The notes beneath the pieces are model-generated. The model made no database searches. It saw only the letters and a list, made by a program, of their open reading frames with translations, and was not told the DNA's origin. DNA of 64,000 nt from RGIG6178 sp045118975 (lineage in GTDB: Bacteria; Bacillota_I; Bacilli_A; RFN20; DUOF01), in the NCBI GenBank assembly GCA_045118975.1, contig JBGVCT010000009.1:62001-126000 (forward strand), written 5' to 3'. Below, in pieces: positions 51,460 to 59,405 of the stretch. The position numbers and the translations under genes are program-made. Position 1 is the stretch's first letter. Each line of letters begins with the position of its first letter.

Positions 51460-51900
51460 ATGAAAAAAAATATAACACTTTCTAGAATAGACAAGATATT
51501 ACGCAGGGCTAAAAACCTAGAAGTACAAGAAGCCAATGCCACAACTTATGAAGATGTTAGATTAACTGAAAGAGAAGCCATTTATACAGAAATTAGAATA
51601 TTAGAATTTCATCTTTCTAGAATCGCAATGGAGGGTGAAGATTTAGATACAATCAATGATTATGATACTGTAATGAATTACATAAAAGAACAAGCTGAGG
51701 AAGATAAATTTCATTCATGTAAAATGTTATTAACTTCTTTAAAGTTAATATCTGGATTAGATGTTACTTTCTTTACAACGCTACCTTCACTAAGAGAAAC
51801 TATAATGGAACGTGGGCCAATAACACTAAAAGATTTATCTACAAGAATAGAAAAAAAGAAATCTAAGACTAAGAATAATGGAAACACTAATAGGAGGTAA
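51460..51900 (+). CDS. Unknown helical protein
   Basis: I do not recognise this 146-residue protein. It is soluble, charged and helical (for example residues 5-40 and 50-75), and ends in a Lys/Asn-rich tail (KKKSKTKNNGNTNRR). The ATG at 51460 follows AAAGGAAAG and begins one base after the stop of the deaminase-like gene, so translation is likely coupled. A longer frame from 51421 would overlap that gene. It probably works with the deaminase-like protein or its neighbour, but the sequence shows no domain. Confidence 0.72.
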   Translation: MKKNITLSRIDKILRRAKNLEVQEANATTYEDVRLTEREAIYTEIRILEFHLSRIAMEGEDLDTINDYDTVMNYIKEQAEEDKFHSCKMLLTSLKLISGLDVTFFTTLPSLRETIMERGPITLKDLSTRIEKKKSKTKNNGNTNRR

Positions 51901-51906
51901 TTATTA

Positions 51907-52293
51907 ATGATTGAAACATTAAAAACACATTTAAATGAAACTAATTCCCATCTTATTAAACATCTATCAAGAATTATAAAAAACAATCACATTACCTCTA
52001 TGGAAGAACTAATAGAATTTGAAAACAAACAATTTACCATTGATGGTAAATTATTGGATAAAGAAGGAAGAATAAAATATGCTTCTAAAATGGCACTTCA
52101 ATCATATTGGGATTATGATAATTTAGATTCTATTGATGAAATAAATTATGTTTCAGATTTAAAAGAATCATTGAAACAAGATATTAGTGATGAAGAAAAG
52201 ATATACAATATAATAAAACTTTTTGATATTGTTGGTAATGAGTGTTTATTTGTAAGTGATGCATATAAATTAATTGTAGAGGGAAAAATATAA
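51907..52293 (+). CDS. Unknown small protein
   Basis: I do not recognise this 128-residue soluble protein. It is acidic and helical, with no Cys clusters, signal peptide or membrane span. A strong AGGAGG site precedes the ATG, six bases after the previous stop, so it is the third gene of the deaminase-like operon. A hairpin terminator follows. Confidence 0.72.
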   Translation: MIETLKTHLNETNSHLIKHLSRIIKNNHITSMEELIEFENKQFTIDGKLLDKEGRIKYASKMALQSYWDYDNLDSIDEINYVSDLKESLKQDISDEEKIYNIIKLFDIVGNECLFVSDAYKLIVEGKI

Positions 52294-52296
52294 ATT

Positions 52297-52326
52297 AAGA
52301 TAGGCGAAAGCTTATCTTTTTTTTGT
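52297..52326 (+). terminator. Intrinsic terminator
   Basis: Stem AAGATAGGC / GCTTATCTT with one G-U pair (52297-52305 with 52310-52318), GAAA loop, T run. Confidence 0.85.
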
Positions 52327-52356
52327 TCTTATATTTTGTTATACAAAAAATAATTG

Positions 52357-52385
52357 TTGACACTACCTTGTGGCTAATTTAAAAT
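52357..52385 (+). promoter_or_regulatory. Promoter of the metallophosphoesterase operon
   Basis: Consensus -35 TTGACA (52357-52362), 17-base spacer, -10 TAAAAT (52380-52385). It overlaps the first ATG of the frame (52384), which is therefore not the start. Confidence 0.8.
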
Positions 52386-52413
52386 GGAGGTGACTACAAG
52401 GAGTGAAAAACAG

Positions 52414-53547
52414 ATGGCAAAGAAGAATAAACATAAGTTTGTAAAGTGTAAAAACAACCCTAAATTCTTGGTAGACACAGCTTTTAGTGAAAGAAAAGCA
52501 AAATATGATCAAGATAGAGTAAGTAATTACCCTGGTCATGAGCCTTATGGTTTCATGAAAGTTACTGGCGACAATTTCAGTGAAATCGCATTTGTAAACA
52601 TCACTGACCCACATTTCTTTGGAGATGGCTTTGATGATGAAAGATGCACATTAGCATTAGATTGGATTAAAAATGTTGCTAATGCAAGAGCAGTTTATGG
52701 TGGAGATGTATTTGATATTGCTTCATTATCTGGCAAAACAAATCCTCACCAAAGTATATTAAACAACGCAGACAGTTTAGACCTTGCTGGTAGTGCTAGT
52801 TATATTGGTAAAATTGCTGATAAAACTATTTGTGGTATTGGTGGTAATCACGATGCTGCTTACGCTAACAGATTAAGAGATACTGGTATCTCTCCTTTAA
52901 AACACGTATTAGAAAAATTCGGTATACAATATTTTGAATACAGTGCACTAATTCAAATGAAGATTGGTGAACACAATTACAATATCTTATTAGCTCATAC
53001 AGGTGCTAGTAAACATCCAATTGATGGTGGAATTAAATATGCTCTAGAGTTCTCATCTAGAACAGGAATAAGAATTGATGCTCTATTCTTAGGACATAAC
53101 CACATCAATGCTCATGGAGTATTCCCATGTCAATATAAAAACTATGATGAACAAGGAAGATTACTTGGTGTATTAGATCATCAAATTCAAATACTTGTTG
53201 ATCCTTCATTCCAAGGAAGTAATGAACATTTCTTATCTAATAATGTAGATAGACCTAACACAAATGCTGCAGTTACAGTATTAAGTGAAAGACCTAATCC
53301 ATTCTATGTAGAAAATGATAATAGACATAGTCCTTATATCTTATGCGTTAAACGTTTCCCACTTCTAAATGAGAATAGTAATGAATACTCTATTCCTGCT
53401 GCTAAATATATGGCAAGAATGGAAGAGCAATCACCAACTATCTTAAAAGAAGTTAAGAAAATATTAGAATCTAAAGAAGCAAGAACAAATATCAGAGTTT
53501 CTACTGATATGTTAAGAGAATTTGCTAGAAAGAATGGAGGTAAGTAA
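52414..53547 (+). CDS. Calcineurin-like metallophosphoesterase
   Basis: This 377-residue protein has all metal motifs of the family: D65-P-H67, GGD98, GGNH146D147, a later LLAH195, and GH228-N-H230. It should be an active two-metal phosphoesterase; the substrate is unknown. It is cytoplasmic with a basic N terminus (MAKKNKHKF). The ATG at 52414 follows AAGGAG and lies 29 bases after the -10. One base separates its stop from the next gene, which encodes a related protein without these ligands. Similar phosphoesterases occur in phages and accessory regions, but I see no phage genes nearby. Confidence 0.88.
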   Translation: MAKKNKHKFVKCKNNPKFLVDTAFSERKAKYDQDRVSNYPGHEPYGFMKVTGDNFSEIAFVNITDPHFFGDGFDDERCTLALDWIKNVANARAVYGGDVFDIASLSGKTNPHQSILNNADSLDLAGSASYIGKIADKTICGIGGNHDAAYANRLRDTGISPLKHVLEKFGIQYFEYSALIQMKIGEHNYNILLAHTGASKHPIDGGIKYALEFSSRTGIRIDALFLGHNHINAHGVFPCQYKNYDEQGRLLGVLDHQIQILVDPSFQGSNEHFLSNNVDRPNTNAAVTVLSERPNPFYVENDNRHSPYILCVKRFPLLNENSNEYSIPAAKYMARMEEQSPTILKEVKKILESKEARTNIRVSTDMLREFARKNGGK

Positions 53548-53548
53548 G

Positions 53549-54700
53549 ATGGATAAACCAGGATACCAAAATAACCCTAATAAACTAGAACATTTACTTG
53601 ATAACTGGTATAAGAAAACTTTTGGAGAAAACTATGAAGAAAGTTCTTCTTACTCAGCTTTCCAAACAAAAATCAACTTAGCTAGAAATGATGTTGTTGA
53701 AGCTTTAGAAGATCCAACTGAAGAAGATTATTTACAACTAGTAGATAAAAAAGCTAGAGAGCCAATTAGTGCGCAAGTATTTAAAGTGCCTGCTTCAAAA
53801 GAATCTCTAGATTTAATCTTCTATTGTTCTACTAATTACTTTGATTTATCAAATCCTCAAAAAGGTATTACAAATGGAAGTGATTTAGCTAGCATTAGAG
53901 ATCAATTCGCTAGATGTAATCCTAATGGTGCTGTTAAAGTAATCATTGGCGGTAATAACCTTGGAGAAGAATGGCAATTCAAACATTATAAAGATAGTAA
54001 GATTATTGATAATAGAGGACAATTCCATGGTCTTATCGAAAGAAAAGAAAGATTAATAAAAGATATTAAAAGATATTTAGAAGTTGCAAAAGAAATGGGA
54101 TTCCCTGATGTAGAAATATATTTGATAAAAGGATATCAAGAACATATAATCAAACAAAAATTATGTGTTGATGTATTTGAGGACATTGTAACAGAACTTA
54201 ACTTACCAAATGTTCACTATATTAGCGAAGGTGTAAGTCCATACATCACTTGCGAAAGAGAATTAAAAGATGGAACTGTAATACACAGAGATATCAAATT
54301 ATTAACTAACATGAGAAACAAAAGTAAGAGTGCTAAAGCAGAAGCTACTTCAGTTGAAAGATATAATGGTCAAAACAATGGTACTACTACATTTGTATTA
54401 AATGGTAATGTATTTGGTAAATTAAACCATAGAGAAGAATATCATGTTACAGGACAAGCTGAATATTTAAGAACTAGCAAAGGTAATAAGCCAGATAGAT
54501 CACCTAAAGGATATGATGTATTCTCAGTATACTTATCTAGAAATGAAACTATCGTAGTAGAGGGAAGTGGAAACTTATTCTCTCCTAGAGCTAGCGCAGA
54601 ACTTGCTCTAGATTATCAAGAAAAGAAATCAGATATGCTAATTGATGCTATCTATACAGAAGTTCATAAAAAACTAACTACTAAGAAAACTAAGAAGTAG
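53549..54700 (+). CDS. Degenerate metallophosphoesterase-like partner protein
   Basis: This 383-residue protein follows the phosphoesterase with one base between and seems to share its fold. The strand pattern matches, but each ligand is replaced: DPH becomes T95-N-Y97, GGD becomes GGN136, GNHD becomes GY196-Q-E198, and GHNH becomes GNVF. Active-site chemistry is therefore unlikely, and it may regulate or present substrate to the active subunit. AGGAGG precedes the start at 53549; a longer frame from 53522 is less likely. Relationship was judged by eye; a structure comparison would settle it. Confidence 0.72.
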   Translation: MDKPGYQNNPNKLEHLLDNWYKKTFGENYEESSSYSAFQTKINLARNDVVEALEDPTEEDYLQLVDKKAREPISAQVFKVPASKESLDLIFYCSTNYFDLSNPQKGITNGSDLASIRDQFARCNPNGAVKVIIGGNNLGEEWQFKHYKDSKIIDNRGQFHGLIERKERLIKDIKRYLEVAKEMGFPDVEIYLIKGYQEHIIKQKLCVDVFEDIVTELNLPNVHYISEGVSPYITCERELKDGTVIHRDIKLLTNMRNKSKSAKAEATSVERYNGQNNGTTTFVLNGNVFGKLNHREEYHVTGQAEYLRTSKGNKPDRSPKGYDVFSVYLSRNETIVVEGSGNLFSPRASAELALDYQEKKSDMLIDAIYTEVHKKLTTKKTKK

Positions 54701-54711
54701 AGGTAATGATT

Positions 54712-54915
54712 ATGAAATGTCTAAATTGTAAACAAGAAATATATGAATTTGATTTTTGTCCACATTGTGGAACTCCTATTAGTGATATAGCTAAACAAGT
54801 AGAAATAAAGAAAAACACAAATATTAGATTAGAAACTTTATTAAAAATATCAAAACTAACAAATGACGAGAAGACATTAACTATCATTAAAGAATTAATT
54901 GATAAATTAAAATAA
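54712..54915 (+). CDS. Small zinc-ribbon protein
   Basis: A 67-residue protein with CLNC at residues 3-6 and CPHCGTPIS near residues 17-25, an N-terminal zinc ribbon, followed by a 40-residue helical tail. It starts after AGAGGT, 11 bases behind the degenerate phosphoesterase gene, so it is the third gene of that operon. An ATG at 54706 is too close to the ribosome binding site. The ribbon may mediate protein or nucleic-acid contacts; function unknown. Confidence 0.78.
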   Translation: MKCLNCKQEIYEFDFCPHCGTPISDIAKQVEIKKNTNIRLETLLKISKLTNDEKTLTIIKELIDKLK

Positions 54916-54944
54916 AAAAGTGAGGATTGATTCCTCACTTTTTT
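54914..54944. terminator. Bidirectional intrinsic terminator
   Basis: Stem AAAAAGTGAGGA / TCCTCACTTTTT (54915-54926 with 54932-54943), then T run; shared by the convergent genes. Confidence 0.88.
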
Positions 54945-55190
54945 CTATTCTTCATTTTCTAATTTAGCAGCTAATGCTTCAGCTTCTGTAGTTAATTCTT
55001 TTAATAAAGTTGCTACTTTATTATATTCTTCTAACAATTTTTGCTTATTTTTAATTCTTGCTTCATTACTTAAAGTTTTATCCTCATTTAATTGATTTTC
55101 AATTTCTTGAAGTTTATCAAATCTTTCAAGTAATATTCTTCTTTTTTCAACCATTTGATTGTATTGTTTAACATCATCTTGTCTACTCAT
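54945..55190 (-). CDS. Small coiled-coil protein
   Basis: This 81-residue protein is charged and almost wholly helical, with heptad-like spacing of Leu, Ile and Ala from about residue 14 to 75. There is no known domain. GAGGTG precedes the ATG. It lies 35 bases after the LRR protein gene on the same strand and ends at the shared terminator, so it may be co-transcribed with it. Function unknown. Confidence 0.75.
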   Translation of the reverse strand: MSRQDDVKQYNQMVEKRRILLERFDKLQEIENQLNEDKTLSNEARIKNKQKLLEEYNKVATLLKELTTEAEALAAKLENEE

Positions 55191-55225
55191 TATAAGTTCA
55201 CCTCATAAGAAAATATTACAATATG

Positions 55226-57583
55226 TTATGATTTTTTTCTAGATTTTGAGGTTTTATTTTCTCCTTTATCTAGAATACACATAACACCCATATCACAATC
55301 TCCTGAATATATCGCTTCTTTATCCATTTGATATTCACCATAATCCACAACATTAACAGGAGCAGCCTTTTCTCCTAAATAATCAAAAGTTTCCATTAGT
55401 GGAGATTTTGCACTTAAATAAACTCTTTCAATTTTACCCTCATGATGCTCATTATAATCCTCAATAAAAATCTCAAAAGCTTCTAAATACTTTTTAATTA
55501 ATTTATTCTCAATTGCAAACACTGCATCTTCATTATAATAAACACCATTGATGATAATCTCATTATCACTGTTAACATAAAATACTGCTTTAGAAATAAT
55601 ACGATTTGTTTTATCCTTAATAACTAGTGTTTGCGTGCTAGGGTTTAATATTGAACCAAAAGCAATATCTTCCCCCATTCCCTCTATATGTCCACAACAA
55701 TCATTACAATATCTTCCTGATGTTAAATTTCTAGGATCATTTTTAAGTAAGAATTCATAATAGATATCAGTTAAGATAGTATCTAATTCATCTAATTGAG
55801 CTCTTACTTTTTCTTTTGCCTCTTCTAACTCGGGCATATCTTCTTTTCTTCTCTCTTCACTAATCATCGATTTATCAATTCCTGATCTAGCAAATCTACC
55901 CATGACTACTTTAGCTTTATCATACACATATTGAAGTGAATAGAATTTGCCTATTTCACTAGCTAATTCATAATCATTTTCATCCTCAATATTTTCAAAC
56001 TTATCAACACTAAAATATTCCATAAACTTTTTAGCAGTAGGTTTTAGTTGTCTATGTTTAGCATTATCACTTGTGTTATATGATTGAACTTCTTGATATC
56101 TAGATAAACTAAGTCCTATAAGTTTAGGAAACTCTCCAGAATTATCCATTAAATCCTTAAAGAATGCTCCCTTAGCCTCAGTGACTCCCCTTATCATTTC
56201 TAAATCAAGGCTTTTAAACATCATACCATAACTTAAACTATTAATATTATTAGGTCTAATGTAATTCTTTTCAGTATATAACTTTATTAATTCACTACTT
56301 TTTTGACCAACATTTTTATCAAACACACCTAGTGTATAGCAAAACAAAGTTAATCTATCTAAAGCCTCTATATCTTTTATCCCCATACGGAAGTGTTTAG
56401 AAAATTCTTCTAATATTTGCTTATAATATTTAAAATTAGCATTCTTTAAGAAATCCTCTAATAATCCCGCTTCATCTAAAGCACTTAATGTATTTAAACC
56501 AATAGGCACTTTTAACTTTTTGAAATCTTCTTTATGCTTATATAAATATTCTAAAACTTCATTATCTATATACTCTAGCATTACCTTGCTTACATCAATC
56601 TCTTCTTTTTTATAATAAATTCTTTCAATATTTGGACAATTAGTAAATGCACTATGGTGAATTTTTACATCTGGATTATCAAATGTAATAGCTTGTAAGA
56701 ATTCACAATCATCAAATGCATTAGGTCCTATTTCAATCACTTGTCTAGGAATTAACACTTCAAATATCGAAGACGAAGCAAAAGCCTCTTCAGGGATATA
56801 TGTAATTCTATCTCCTAAATCTACTCCCTCAAGATTTTCACACTCGCTAAATGCTCCTCTTCCAATTTCATTAACATTTGATAAATCCGCATATGATAAA
56901 AGCGTTCCAGAAAGTGCAAAATCACCAATCTTTTCCACACTATATGGCAAATCAAAATCTTTTAGATTCCCACAATGAAATAAAGCATAATCTCCAAGTC
57001 TTTCTACACCCTCTACAAATTCTAAATGTGTTAAACTTTTACAATTTGCAAACATACAGGCAGGAAATTCTTCTAAATAGCAATCTAAAACAACACTATC
57101 TAATTCCTTACACTCATCAAACATTCCCCTACCAAAATCTCTTACACTACTAGGAATACGAATGCTTGTTATACCACTCTCTTTAAAAATCTCATCTTGC
57201 ATTTTAGTAACACTATTAGGAATCTCTACAGTTTTTAAATCATAGCACCTAGAAAATGCCATATTCTCTATTTTCTTAACAGAAGAAGGAATGTTTACTG
57301 TATGAAGACTAAAACAAGCTTCAAAACATCCTCTAGGTATAGTGTATATTTCATTATTTAATATTACTTCTTCTAAAGTTCTAGTATTATGGAAAGCGTA
57401 TCTATGTAATGTATAAACTTTATTAATATCAATCTTTGTTACTGGCGATTTAAAAAAGGCATGTGGCAATATATATTTTATTTTCTCAGGGATAACTATA
57501 GACTTTTGTTTTCCCACATATCTAATAAGTTCATCTTTATGAACTTTGTATAAAAATAAATCAATTAAATCCTTTATTACCAT
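55226..57583 (-). CDS. Cytoplasmic leucine-rich-repeat protein (LRR_5 type) with Cys-Cys C-terminal domain
   Basis: This 785-residue protein has no signal peptide, unlike secreted BspA adhesins. Residues about 25-325 contain some twelve LRR_5 repeats of 22-24 residues (for example SVKKIENMAFSRCYDLKTVE and IPNSVTKMQDEIFKE). A helical middle (about 330-600) follows, and a C-terminal domain (about 605-775) has CNDCCGHIEGMGEDIAFGS (Cys626, Cys629, Cys630), TLVIKDKTNRIISKAVFYV, INGVYYN and YSGDCDMGVMCIL (Tyr759). That order of motifs matches the 923-residue protein at 34047-36818. AAAGGAAG precedes the ATG. Confidence 0.8.
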   Translation of the reverse strand: MVIKDLIDLFLYKVHKDELIRYVGKQKSIVIPEKIKYILPHAFFKSPVTKIDINKVYTLHRYAFHNTRTLEEVILNNEIYTIPRGCFEACFSLHTVNIPSSVKKIENMAFSRCYDLKTVEIPNSVTKMQDEIFKESGITSIRIPSSVRDFGRGMFDECKELDSVVLDCYLEEFPACMFANCKSLTHLEFVEGVERLGDYALFHCGNLKDFDLPYSVEKIGDFALSGTLLSYADLSNVNEIGRGAFSECENLEGVDLGDRITYIPEEAFASSSIFEVLIPRQVIEIGPNAFDDCEFLQAITFDNPDVKIHHSAFTNCPNIERIYYKKEEIDVSKVMLEYIDNEVLEYLYKHKEDFKKLKVPIGLNTLSALDEAGLLEDFLKNANFKYYKQILEEFSKHFRMGIKDIEALDRLTLFCYTLGVFDKNVGQKSSELIKLYTEKNYIRPNNINSLSYGMMFKSLDLEMIRGVTEAKGAFFKDLMDNSGEFPKLIGLSLSRYQEVQSYNTSDNAKHRQLKPTAKKFMEYFSVDKFENIEDENDYELASEIGKFYSLQYVYDKAKVVMGRFARSGIDKSMISEERRKEDMPELEEAKEKVRAQLDELDTILTDIYYEFLLKNDPRNLTSGRYCNDCCGHIEGMGEDIAFGSILNPSTQTLVIKDKTNRIISKAVFYVNSDNEIIINGVYYNEDAVFAIENKLIKKYLEAFEIFIEDYNEHHEGKIERVYLSAKSPLMETFDYLGEKAAPVNVVDYGEYQMDKEAIYSGDCDMGVMCILDKGENKTSKSRKKS

Positions 57584-57690
57584 ACCATCGCTTCCTTTAC
57601 TTAATTATACACCAACTAAGAGATGATTTAAATATTTTTTTAGCACCGAACTAGGCTATATGCATATATTTATACTAGGTGATATGTTAA

Positions 57691-58902
57691 ATGAATATTA
57701 TAAAAAAATATGGGTTTAGTATTTCTATATTAATAGCCTTAATTGCAGCTACTTTTGTAGGTATTTATGCCTCAGATAAAACAATAGAAAACATTAAACC
57801 TCTTGGCGACTTATTTGTTAATTTGATGTTTACTCTTGTGGTGCCACTTGTCTTATTTACAATTACAACAAGCATTGCTAAACTACCTAAGCATCAAAAA
57901 GTTTCTTCACTTTTATCAAAAACATTTATTGTGTTTTTCACAACCAGTTTGATAAGTGCATTATTTATGCTTATCATAATGCTATTTGTGAACCCTGTAA
58001 ATAATTCGTTTATAGCTGAAGGTACGCTTACAAATGAAGAAACCAACATCCTTTCTAAGATTGTCGAAGCTATAAGTGTTAATGATTTTTATAAATTACT
58101 ATCAAAATCTAATGTGCTTGCTTTAATTGTGTTCTCTATTATACTTGGGATAAGTCTTAGAGTAGTAGATAAAGAGAGTAAAGTGATAGGGGTAATAGAG
58201 ATACTATCAAAAGCCACATTACATTGTGTTAAGATTATTATGTATTATGCCCCAATTGGAATATTTGCTTATTTTGCAGCTTTAATAAACTCTTTTGGAA
58301 AAGAACTTATAGATAGTTATATTTTATCTTTAGTTATCTATTTAGTCGCATCAATATTATACTTTTTAATCTTTTATACACTTTATTGTTATGCTAGTAA
58401 AGGTAAAAAGGGAGTTAAACTTTTCTATAAAAATATATTCCCCTCTTTTGCAACTTCCCTAGCCACTCAATCTTCCCTTGCAACACTACCAACAAATCTT
58501 AAAACTGCTGAAAGAATGAATATAGATTCAAGTGTTTCCAACCTATCTTTATCTTTAGGAAGTAGTATTCACATGGAAGGAAGTGTAATTGCTTCTATAT
58601 TAAAGATATTCTTCTTATTCTCTATATTTTCTATTAAAGACTTATCCTTTTCTAATTATCTAACAGCAATATTAATCTCCGTTTTCAGTGGAGTTGTTAT
58701 GTCAGGAGTTCCTGGAGGTGGCTTAATTGGTGAAATGCTAATTGTTTCCCTTTATGGGTTCCCTCCATCAGCATTTACAATAATTGCTACAATTGGCTGG
58801 ATTATAGATGCACCTGCCACTATGCTTAATGCCTGTGGAGATATTCCTTCTGCAATGTTAATAGAAAAACTCACTATAAAAAAAGCTAAGAATCAATCTT
58901 AG
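57691..58902 (+). CDS. Dicarboxylate/amino-acid:cation symporter (DAACS family)
   Basis: This 403-residue protein has the family layout of eight spans and two re-entrant hairpins: QSSLATLPTNLKTAERM, SSIHMEGSVIASILKIF, VMSGVPGGGLIGEML and IIDAPATMLNACGD. The last motif keeps the Asp, Asn and Asp (D373, N380, D384) but has Ala376 where acidic-substrate transporters have the arginine that holds the side-chain carboxylate, so neutral amino acids are likelier substrates. AGGTGATAT precedes the ATG. It ends at a terminator. Confidence 0.88.
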   Translation: MNIIKKYGFSISILIALIAATFVGIYASDKTIENIKPLGDLFVNLMFTLVVPLVLFTITTSIAKLPKHQKVSSLLSKTFIVFFTTSLISALFMLIIMLFVNPVNNSFIAEGTLTNEETNILSKIVEAISVNDFYKLLSKSNVLALIVFSIILGISLRVVDKESKVIGVIEILSKATLHCVKIIMYYAPIGIFAYFAALINSFGKELIDSYILSLVIYLVASILYFLIFYTLYCYASKGKKGVKLFYKNIFPSFATSLATQSSLATLPTNLKTAERMNIDSSVSNLSLSLGSSIHMEGSVIASILKIFFLFSIFSIKDLSFSNYLTAILISVFSGVVMSGVPGGGLIGEMLIVSLYGFPPSAFTIIATIGWIIDAPATMLNACGDIPSAMLIEKLTIKKAKNQS

Positions 58903-58911
58903 TTTTTTTAA
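58886..58911. terminator. Bidirectional intrinsic terminator
   Basis: Stem CTAAGA / TCTTAG (58886-58891 with 58897-58902), five-base loop, T run; the TAG stop of the symporter is inside the stem. Confidence 0.75.
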
Positions 58912-59297
58912 ATTTCACTTATTACATAATTTATTTTATAATCCACTATACTTGCTATGATTTGATGATTTAAAGAAACAATATTTATATTAACATCATT
59001 TTCTATACCCTCTTCATACAATAATCTAGATATGTCATTTAAAAATAAAATATTTCCTTCTTTTGTTAACTTGCTTTTATAACTTATAACATATGTATTA
59101 CACTTTAATTCTTCCTCAATTAATTCAACACCTTCAAAACTATATTCTTTTACTTTTTCAAAATTATACTCTACATAACATCTTCCACCATAATCTACTT
59201 TTCCCCTTGTTATCACAGAACACAAAATCAAAGAAATTATGCTTAATACATCAAAAACAAAAAATATTTTTCCTATATTAATAAAGACTCGTTTCAT
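58908..59297 (-). CDS. Unknown membrane-anchored small protein
   Basis: This 129-residue protein has one N-terminal membrane segment (about 5-30: INIGKIFFVFDVLSIISLIL) and a beta-rich extracytoplasmic part. I recognise no domain. A longer frame reaches 59333; the ATG at 59297 after AAGGGAT was chosen. It is transcribed convergently with the symporter gene and diverges from the gene at 59406. Confidence 0.68.
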   Translation of the reverse strand: MKRVFINIGKIFFVFDVLSIISLILCSVITRGKVDYGGRCYVEYNFEKVKEYSFEGVELIEEELKCNTYVISYKSKLTKEGNILFLNDISRLLYEEGIENDVNINIVSLNHQIIASIVDYKINYVISEI

Positions 59298-59354
59298 AAC
59301 AATCCCTTGTTTATTTTTTTCGTTTTTTACCACTTTATGCTCCTTATTTTTTTA

Positions 59355-59383
59355 TTGAAATGTAACCTATATTATTTTAAAAT
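59355..59383 (+). promoter_or_regulatory. Promoter of the unknown 424-residue protein gene
   Basis: -35 TTGAAA (59355-59360), 17-base spacer, -10 TAAAAT (59378-59383). Confidence 0.7.
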
Positions 59384-59405
59384 ATAGGTAACTGGAGTGA
59401 TGAAC

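Noticed and set aside
50319..54915. Prophage or plasmid fragment around the phosphoesterase pair
   Set aside because: No integrase, terminase, portal, tail or replication gene is visible, and base composition matches the neighbours.
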